Shown here piece after piece: positions 56,776-64,000 of a stretch of 64,000 nt of DNA. Below the pieces are notes generated by a model. It saw nothing but the letters and a program-made list of their open reading frames with translations. It was not told the DNA's origin and searched no databases. This DNA comes from Hericium rajendrae (Eukaryota; Basidiomycota; Agaricomycetes; Russulales; Hericiaceae): contig CM065887.1 in the NCBI GenBank assembly GCA_033439255.1, positions 2,232,001 to 2,296,000 on the forward strand. Reading direction: 5' to 3'. The first letter of the stretch is position 1. Every line of letters starts with the position of its first letter. A program made the translations under genes and the position numbers.

Positions 56776-58877
56776 GTTTGTTTGCAGGCAGGCTGGAGGG
56801 GCAGGTAATCCTACGCCTCATGGGAAGGGTGTAAAAATGGGCCTGTCCCACAGGCCTGGTGGCATCTGCTGGCCGCCACTCCGGCTGGCGGTGAGGCCAC
56901 GTAGGGGTTCGGCGGCCCATCCCATCCCCTGTCATACCTGTGGGCAGCCCCTTGCGGCTCATGGCCATGCGGCCGGGCGATGGGCAGGCTCTACCCTGGC
57001 GATGCTGCCCCGGCGACCGCGCCCACTCCCCTCTCTGCCCATTCTTCCTTAGCTCGAACGAAGGCGCGTGGCCAGAGTTTGAACCCAGCACGCAAACCAA
57101 ACTACCTGCCCCTCATTCATAAATCTGTGAGCAACGACTTCGAGTACATCGGGGTGTTGAATGGGCGTTGCCATTTGGAAGGCGCCCGCCCATTTTCTGG
57201 CCTGCAGGCCTGCTCTCTGGTCTCTCTGTTTGCCAGTGCAAAAAATCGTTGTCTGAGTGCCTGGCATGTGCCCTGGAGCTGGCAGCACAAGGTGGCTTTG
57301 CCCTGTGGGCAGCTCTGCTGAGTCATCACTGTAGACAGCCATGGCCTGGCGGCAGGCCCCCCCCCTGCTCCCTCCCAGGCAGCCAAGGAGCTGGCGCACC
57401 GCCAGGACTTCCCACACCCCTCCTCCTGCTCCCGCGGCTCCGCGCAGCCACCTTTCCCTCACCCAGTGCCCTTCAGTCCGTGTCGCCAAGGCCTGCTCGC
57501 TGCGCTGGTGCTGGCCGAATGCGCTTGGTCAGTTGCAAGAGGCCCCGGGAGTCAGTTGTTGGCAGATTTGGCCGGGGCAACTGCTGTCGTCTGAGATGCT
57601 CCTGTGGCCGGAAAGCTTGTCTTCGCAAGGCACTCGAAGCATTACCGAAGGCAAGGCTGCTGGCCTCCATCAGCCAGGGGAGTGGCTTCGTGATAGGCCT
57701 TGTGAAGGTACTCTTGTGCCCGCCCGGGAATGGGCTCCCTCATCTTGGCCGCAGCTGGTCGATAGCCACGCACAAAAACGTGCCACGTGTCTCAGGCTTC
57801 TTGTGCTCGGTTTGCCAAGACTCGAGTGCCGCCGCCGCCGGCGGAGCCCTTGCTCGGAGTTCGAGTTCAGCTGGAAGGCCTGACGGTGGCCAACCTGGAG
57901 GTCATCGATCATCTTCTGAAATTGGACATTATCATGTGATGTGCCTCTCTTTATAACGCCAGTATCTAGTTTTTCGTTCGAATTCTCTTTGACAATGCCA
58001 GGATCAAGGTTAGCTGAGGATGAATAGTCAGCCGTTGAGGGATCAAAGCTCTGAAGCCAGAGTCGCGCATTACCTCGCCCATAAGTACCAATAAGAGTGT
58101 TGGAGTGCATTCGTGCTCAATACCCGACGGTCTGGTTTGTATGCCAGTGCGATGAGTTGCGCAGTCAGTGAGTAGCCAGTGCCCAACACGATGACTTCAA
58201 CATGAGATCACAGTTGACGTCATTCGAAGCAGAAAAGGAAATTTTATCCTAATAAGGCATTTGTTTGTTCGAGGACGCTGTGCCTGCACGATTTCACACA
58301 GCATTGTGAGACTGGAGAGCCTGCTCTCCGAGCAAGGGATCTCTGGCACGGCTCGGGATGTCGACCACGTGGCTCTGCCTCGTTGCGTCACAGTCGGATC
58401 GACTAGCTTCGGCCTTAATAAACCCCCCAGTTGTCATCAGACATATCACCCATGACAGCCAAGCGTAGGCACGCCAGTGATCTCATCGACAGGCTGCCAC
58501 CGTGGTGGTACCTGCCTATACACCCAGCACTTCTGGGTAGTGATCTCGCACCTTGTCGAAGTCCACGAAGTGGCATTTTTTTTTTTTAGAAAAACTCGAA
58601 TTCATCTTTCATTTACTGACTCTAGGGACCTTTTTTCGAAGTTGAGGCCCATTTTTCACGAAGACGAGCTTTGGATTGGGCGGAGAAACGACGCATCCAC
58701 CAAAATGCCGACGGATGGGCCCAGCCGCTTCCACAGAAGTGTCACCTCATTTATGAGATCACCTGGAGCCGGCTGGGAACGAGCCTAGTGCTATTGCAGA
58801 AGGCAGGCAGCTGGGAAGCAGGCGTATTCCTAGAAACAGTACGTAAAGATCGACAGATATTTACATAATAGGAGCTT
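56776..58877. other. GC-rich stretch, unassigned frames
   Basis: Minus-strand frames at 57049-57490 (KWAGAFQMATPIQHPDVLEV) and 57473-58110 (KPETRGTFLCVAIDQLR, FDPSTADYSSSANLDPGIVK) have some protein character and may be exons of a decayed gene. I recognise no family, and plus-strand frames here are equally long. A T-run sits near 58577. Confidence 0.35.
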
Positions 58878-60547
58878 CTACGGGGAGCCGAAAACTTCAC
58901 GCTGGTCAGCAGCCAGCTCGTAATAGTTGGAGAAAAGCCGCCTGCACTTCTCACGACGAGCGCCGCTAGGCCCGTCCACTCCTCTCTTTCCGCCGGAGTC
59001 ATTTTGCCGACCGGACGGTTGCCGCAGCACTGCCACTGGATCAGGGCGCCAGGGCAGTACTGGGTAAAAGAATACCTGGTTTCACCAGGCTGGATTGGCG
59101 TGTTCCCATGCCTCAAACAGGCAGAGGGAATCAGGACGCTGGCGCCCGGGGGGAACTCCACGGCAAAGCCAAGGTCCCAGAAGACGAGGTGGCCACCTTT
59201 CTTTGGGTCGAAGTTCCCCAAAGCCGTAATTTGGCAATATCCGTAAGGGACGTTCTGCGAGTCCACGTGAATGCAGCATGCAGTGGCGGGCCCCAGGTTG
59301 AAGTTGGTGGAGGGGAAGATGCTCTCTTTGAACAGCGGCGTCAGTTTGTAGTCCTCATATATAGGTTTGAGGTGATCAGCGTAGTGCTTGTAGACTTTAG
59401 GTGCGCAGTATGCCAAGGACTCTGGATGCCAAAATCAGCATAGGCCCACAAACAGGAAAATGAATACTTGCTGCTTCCATACGCCGCAATTCGCTTGATT
59501 GCTGGCATCGCGACCAGTCGGTCGACCAGCTCCTGGTTCTTCTTCGTATTCTTGCGGTACCCCGGCACCTGCACCTCCCTTATCAGCCAGGCGCCTCGTA
59601 TGGGAAACAACGGGCTTACCGGCCTACTGCTCATGGGGGCGTGCGAAATGCCTGCGGATAGCGCAGCAAAGATGCCCCGTTTGCCGGACGATTTCAGCCC
59701 GGGCTCCAGGTTTCCATCTACATGAACCTGTTCGAGGGCTGTGGCCGCCTCCGCCGCCACTGTTGGCCAACCAGGGTCATTGGGTTGGCCAAGGAAATGG
59801 GCGATCCCATACTTCATGAGGTCAAGCGCCTCCATCGGATAACTTTGAAGAGGGACACGTAAACAAAAACCGCGCAGCCAGCATGGACACTTACCGTCCA
59901 TCCCATGGGATAATATCGAAGCCGAGGTTGTTCAGCTGCTCGATAGACAATGGCCCCGTCCCGATTCTGGCTTGACGCTTCCCCACGTATGCATTCTGGG
60001 TGGCAGAAAAGTCGCTAGCTTTGCAGTTGACTTCAATAGCTGGAGGCGTTGCATGCCTCTCAGCGATTCAGGGCTTGAGCTTGAAGTCGAAGGCGCTGCA
60101 GGCCTCCCTGTTGGCCTCTCGTCTACGGCGACGGCAGTTATCGCTTCCTTTCTCTTTGCCACCACCTTCGTCGAACACTGCCTTCGTGGCCCGTTCCTTA
60201 TCTGCGACTGTTGCTGAAGGCACGGCTTGGGGATCTGCAGGAAGTTGGCCCGGGGAGAGGCTGGTCGGAGGTGGGAAAGGTGTGGCACTGGCAGCGATGC
60301 GTGCAAGCGGGGCAGCTGGGCGCGACATGCCCGTGGAGCCAAGATCCTGGGGCACAGCCGCCGTGTCGATGCTGCCAAAGCCAGCCTTGCAGCCACTGGC
60401 GGACACCTCCACAGCCACACCTGTCCCTTGGGCGGCAGCTGCCTCACCGCCAGTGCCAGCATCCTGCAGCGCGCGATCCATCAAAGCGAACAAGCTGGCT
60501 TGTGTCTGAATGACCTGCGCTGGGATGTCTCCATCCTTCGTGTGCAT
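58878..60547 (-). pseudogene. TET/JBP-type dioxygenase, damaged second copy
   Basis: Same family as the 10573 gene. Exon 1 (from Met 60547) ends in CRRRRREANREACSAFDFKL, is broken by an in-frame TGA near 60065, and goes on in frame as IAERHATPPAIEVNCKASDF and QLNNLGFDIIPWDGR. The next exon holds MKYGIAHFLGQPNDPGWPTV, ISHAPMSSRPVSPLFPIRGA and ELVDRLVAMPAIKRIAAYGS. The last exon has the whole catalytic core: CIHVDSQNVPYGYCQITAL, KKGGHLVFWDLGFAVEFPPG, CLRHGNTPIQPGETRYSFTQ. A one-base frameshift after REEWTG moves the C-terminus (EKCRRLFSNYYELAADQREV) to another frame, with the expected stop at 58878. So two lesions, both outside the iron and 2-oxoglutarate residues. It is better conserved against the family consensus than copy 1 in the core. 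I saw no intron that would remove either lesion. Confidence 0.82.
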
Positions 60548-61495
60548 CAGGGCCTGTGGAAAAAAGAGAAAATACCTGACATACGGCGCCAGCTATGCCT
60601 GCTGAGGCCTGCCCCTGATCTGCGTGGGATCAGACACAGTCAGCACGTAGTTCCATGCAGAAAAAGAGCCACGTGCCCTGTCCGATGGTTCCAGACAAAA
60701 CGCCAGCTGGGCCCTCGTAAGGGCGCGGCAGCCTCCCACCACGACTCCAGCGAATGAGGTCACCGGGCTGCCCGCTCCAACGTAAACACAAAATGAGTCG
60801 CTCACCATAGCATTGGTCCATGCTGGAAAGCAAGAAAGAGGGGGGTCGCTGGGAAGGTTGGCTTTGGAAAGAAGATGCCTGCGAGCTACCGTTAAATACC
60901 CCATTCAAACGCCACAAGGCCGCAACGGGCGCCGCAGCCTTTTCATCTCCATGCGCCCACCGCACGGCCAACGTGCCCGACAGGTGCCCTCTAATTATCC
61001 GTTGAAACGTCAAAAGGCAGCCATGGCCCCGGCAGCCTCGCCATCCCCACGCTGATCGCACGACTAACTGCGCGCCTTGTACGTCATTGCAACGTGTTCA
61101 GAGCAGATGCCGGTCACTTGGCAAGGAGCCAAGCAGCTTTCATGCAGACGCCATATGCTGCTTTCAATCGACAATTTTCGCATACACGCGGGCCAGCTCG
61201 CATCAGAGAGGTTCTCAATCGTCTGACAACCCCGTTTCCAAATTTGGAAATCCCATCCCCGAGAAACAAAGCTCAATAGATCGGTGAAAATCGATGGGTA
61301 GATAGGCAAGCGCTAACGGCCCGATCGATAAACACAAAACCCCAAGCCACTGGAAACGTGCCCTGCCAAATTAAGCTGTTCCAGTTGCCGGAGCACTCGC
61401 GTGGCTGGCTGGTGCACGATGCATCGATATCGAGCTTGACCATGCACAGCAGGATATGCTGAGAAAGCACGGCCTGTGTTTCATCTTCTGCTGCC
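60548..61495. other. intergenic between divergent TET/JBP and GRF-like genes
   Basis: Shared upstream region. Frames at 60593-61061 overlap on both strands with no recognisable protein. Confidence 0.4.
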
Positions 61496-62700
61496 ATGTC
61501 TCGCTTTACCGGCTCACAACAAGCTGTTGCAGTTACTATTGACCCCAGCCACCTACTGGTCATGTGCTGGTGCACACCGCCCTGTATGGCGAAAGGCGTG
61601 TGCTCAAAGCAAGGGCCCAACAAGGACAAGATCACATGGATCTGTCGCTGGTTCAACAAAGGCGACTACCGACATGACAGTGACCCAAAGCCATGCGGGT
61701 TCCGTGGTGCATGCTGTTGCTCGAGATCGGTCTGCCAAAGCTGTGGGTGATGCCTTGGCCCAGTATATGACTGCGCACTGGACGGCCGCCAGCACCGTCT
61801 TCCGCCCTCAAAGGCATACACAGACGCGTGGGCGCGGGTCCAAGAGGACATGCAGCAGTTACGGAAGGAGCGGCAGCAGGGTATGCGTTCTTTGCCTGCG
61901 TGGCGGGCAAGCTGACAGGTTTGGCACAGAACGGCGGCCGGTGAGCCCCGAGACATCAACCACAGGGCAGGAAAGCAGCCCGTCGTGGGGACTGGCTGGA
62001 AATTCTTCGCCTGGCTCCGTCCTCGGGAAGCGTGAGCGGGTCGGCGCCCAGGGCGCCCAAGATGGGAGCAGCCCTAGGCGCATGCGTTGCGTAATGGCTG
62101 GCCCATCATCTCCTGCAACACCAGTGCAGGAGGAGGCGACGGGAAGGGACGGGTCAGGTGGAGAATTGCTGACGTGGAGGTATTCGCTTGTCAGCCTGCG
62201 AAAAAGTGAGATAGGCAAGGAGAAAGGCAAGGAGAAGGCTGGCAGCAGGGAAGGTGGGGACGGACCTTCATCAGTATGCTTTCCCTGTCTCCTTTGCGTC
62301 TCAAATTTTGTGACTGGGCCTTTGGCAGGATAGTGTTTCACATCTGAAGGCCCGTGTTTCAGTGTGAGTGCGGCGTGCTTTTCTTTGCCACCAGTGCTGA
62401 GTAATGCAGCGAGCAGGCAGGCCGAGGAGTTAGAGGTGCAGAAAGGGATGCTCCTCGAAAAGATGGTCGTTATCCAAGCACTGCAGGAACAGTGCCAAGA
62501 GCTGAAGGAGGAGAACTCTTCCTTACAGCCGTTTGCGAAATTATGCGGAATCGCCGCGCATTTTTCAGCCAGCGGTGGCGTTCGGTCCACACCGGTCCGG
62601 AGATTAGTAAACACGACGTGTCGTGTCTCAGACTCTCACGTGTCCACGTCAATGTTCATCGTTCAATCTGCTTGACATATCTATAATCCCTTCGCACAGA
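61496..62700 (+). CDS. GRF-like zinc-finger plus coiled-coil protein, possibly degenerate
   Basis: From ATG at 61496 (MSRFTGSQQAVAVTIDPSHL) the frame gives MCWCTPPCMAKGVCSKQGPN then KDKITWIC and KPCGF. The Cys spacing and GPNK core resemble GRF zinc fingers (C-C-GxNxGRxFxxC-CxF), which bind single-stranded nucleic acid, although the usual GR pair is KD here. It continues in other frames with AKAVGDALAQYMTAHWTAAS and AYTDAWARVQEDMQQLRKER. A 49-nt intron (GTATGC...GCACAG) joins exactly to RRPVSPETSTTGQESSPSWG and GSVLGKRERVGAQGAQDGSS. A final exon is coiled coil (RQAEELEVQKGMLLEKMVVI, QEQCQELKEENSS). Two frame changes between the finger and the coil have only unusually short introns as an explanation (about 17 and 22-37 nt), so frameshifts are likely. 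It is divergent from the TET/JBP copy 0.95 kb away. Confidence 0.45.
62523..62610 (+). repeat. left arm of 88-bp inverted repeat
   Basis: Begins TTACAGCCGTTTGCGAAATT and ends CCGGAGATTAGTAA. It matches 63308-63394 in inverted orientation with two substitutions and one 1-nt gap. The sequence beyond either end of the arm does not match, so the repeat edges are sharp. Confidence 0.85.
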
Positions 62701-62743
62701 GCTGGTTGTCGTAATGCTCTATACCGTACAGGAGCAGACAAAG

Positions 62744-62812
62744 GTATGTCAGCCTGGTGCAACGGAAGTTCGCATGGAATTTCGACTTGTGTGGGTGCGA
62801 CTTGACTTATGC
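62744..62812 (+). other. tRNA-like sequence with A-box and B-box (relic or SINE head)
   Basis: TGGTGCAACGG at 62755-62765 fits the RNA polymerase III A-box TRGYNNARNNG, and GGTGCGACTTG at 62795-62805 resembles a B-box GGTTCGANNCC with one key change. Spacing and the intervening TTCGCATGGAATTTCGACTT fit a tRNA arm layout, but no clean acceptor stem forms, so it is not a working tRNA. It lies between the arms of the 88-bp inverted repeat. Confidence 0.35.
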
Positions 62813-63307
62813 TGTTTGGCTTTGGCTTTCGGCAACAGCCGGATGCGTCCCGATGGATTCCCATTGTGGCAGGTCACAGCGCTCTGTGCCGAGCGCGCTG
62901 CGGTAAATATTGTTTGCGAGCCTCAAGGCATAGCAAAGAACTATGCATGTGCAGAAAGCTCACAGACTGAAAGCACTGAGCAAGACAGCACTTTCAAAAG
63001 TGCTAATCTTCTTTGCCGGTGCGACATCTCGCAACATACGACGGCCGAGTGTTTAGGGACAGCGCTTATCAAGACACTGTTTGAGGCAACCGAGCCCGGC
63101 CGCTCTGGCCGTTTTAAGCTGCAGCCTTGACAGGATATGTTTTTCGAAGACACACAACACTCAAAATATGATACTCTTGGCCAACAGGTTTTCAAAATGT
63201 GATTATAATGCCTCTTTAGAAATTTTGAGTCCCAAGCAGTCTACAAAAGACAGAGTACATAGAACTTTGCAGCAAAGAGTTGTCGATGTGTCACAGCTCG
63301 AACGCAC

Positions 63308-63394
63308 TTACTAATCTCCGGACCGGTGTGGACCGAACGCCACCGCTGCTGAAAAACGCGCAGCGATTCCGCATAATTTCGCAAACGGCTGTAA
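63308..63394 (-). repeat. right arm of 88-bp inverted repeat
   Basis: Inverted copy of 62523-62610. Together the arms bound an 872-bp segment with TTAC...GTAA outer ends. No target-site duplication is apparent at either end. Confidence 0.85.
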
Positions 63395-64000
63395 GGGCCA
63401 CGCTGGAGGAATTTGAGAAGGCGTTCAGTGGACAATGAGCTGCCCGGGCAATTGTTTACATATCTTTCCACAGTCTGCCACTAAACACTGCTGCTGTGCC
63501 GCTAGTGGGTTTGAGCTGCTGCGTTTCGGCCAATCACTGCATGCCGCGCCCTGCATGTCTTAGGAACAAAATGTCGCAGTCTGCCATCAGGCCTGCCATC
63601 ATTCTTACGACCCTACTCTGCCTTCCATCCAAGCATTTCAATTATAATTTGAACTTTCACTCTAATGTTTTCAAAGACACTGCCACCGCCGTAAACCAAC
63701 CCATCACCCGCTGCGTTGACCTACCCCCGCCCGCTGATCGCACGGCTACCTACATAATTGCGAGGCGCCCGGAGCAGATGTGGGTCAGTTATTTCTCAGA
63801 TCCTGGCTGGCCCTTCAACCCAGTGCGCGGCCACGTGGTCACGCACGTTCTCTTCACACGTACAAGTACCTACCTCATGGGCGCCACGGCCTATGCCTGT
63901 CCTTTACCCTCCCACCTACGCATCCGACCCACATCTGACCCTGTCTCTGCCGTTCTTTTTCTCTCACCCCTGAACTCTACAGGACCCACCATGGATCTGG

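Larger units (their letters stand above)
62701..64000. other. intergenic to window end
   Basis: No gene supported. It contains the right inverted-repeat arm, whose minus strand repeats the end of the coiled-coil gene (FQQRWRSVHTGPEIS in another frame). At the window edge, CTCTACAGGACCCACCATGG with ATG near 63992 could begin a gene that continues outside. Confidence 0.4.

Noticed and set aside
62744-62812. A functional tRNA gene
   Set aside because: A-box and B-box-like motifs are present but no proper acceptor stem or anticodon stem forms, so it is kept only as a tRNA-like relic.
1-64000. Reassignment of TGA as a sense codon, suggested by three genes with one in-frame TGA each
   Set aside because: TGA is used as the natural stop of several good genes here (for example the protease at 468 and the large gene at 39345); local decay explains the internal ones.
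43000-64000. A KDZ transposase accompanying the TET/JBP genes
   Set aside because: I looked for the typical DIGC and GHAHxxxCQ-like motifs on both strands and found none, so no KDZ element is annotated.
1-64000. LTR retroelements or virus-like elements
   Set aside because: No long direct terminal repeats and no protease, reverse transcriptase, integrase or capsid-like frames were recognised.

Overview
The window looks like nuclear DNA of a mushroom-forming fungus (Basidiomycota, Agaricomycetes). Genes are split by many introns of about 45-80 nt with GT(A/G)NGT donors and CAG/TAG acceptors. They belong to families typical of that group: fungal TET/JBP-type dioxygenases, WD40 proteins with a C-terminal membrane anchor, F-box-like proteins, and low-complexity proteins ending in a lineage-specific domain. 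No tRNA I trust, no rRNA and no CRISPR were seen. I saw no retroelement or virus-like element.

Layout. 0.5-6 kb: a Ulp1-family SUMO protease (-), a small tail-anchored coiled-coil protein (-) and a RING-finger protein (+). 6.6-12.3 kb: a member of an uncharacterised domain family (-), a relic of a nucleotide-sugar transporter (-), a 1,580-bp non-autonomous hAT-like DNA transposon with a perfect 8-bp target-site duplication, and, 20 bp past its duplicated target site, an apparently intact TET/JBP-type dioxygenase (-). 13.7-31.2 kb: mostly small lineage-specific genes (two coiled-coil or membrane proteins, an F-box/LRR-like gene with an in-frame stop, two more copies of the 6.6-kb domain family, one decayed, an HTH plus SAM-like protein, a WD40-TM protein and an F-box protein). 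32.4-39.3 kb: one very large gene for a repetitive Ser/Pro/Gln-rich protein with an acidic tract and a conserved C-terminal domain. 40.3-41.9 kb: a second WD40-TM paralogue.

From about 43-44 kb to the end the composition becomes visibly more GC-rich and the content looks accessory. It holds a decayed G-patch (GPATCH1-like) gene fragment, an AT-rich island, a direct duplication of a 3-4 kb module, a second and damaged TET/JBP copy, a divergent GRF-like zinc-finger/coiled-coil gene, and an 88-bp inverted-repeat pair around a tRNA-like sequence. Each copy of the duplicated module has a minus-strand gene with an acidic tail and a G-rich ~53-bp minisatellite upstream of it.

How the parts relate. 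The two TET/JBP genes are predicted 5-methylcytosine oxidases of the class that spread through basidiomycete genomes with KDZ transposons. I found no KDZ transposase here, so the association is only suggestive. The duplicated acidic-tail genes with their minisatellites, and the TET/GRF pair, are the least explained part of the window. All splice models were read by eye, so exon edges and starts are approximate unless stated otherwise.
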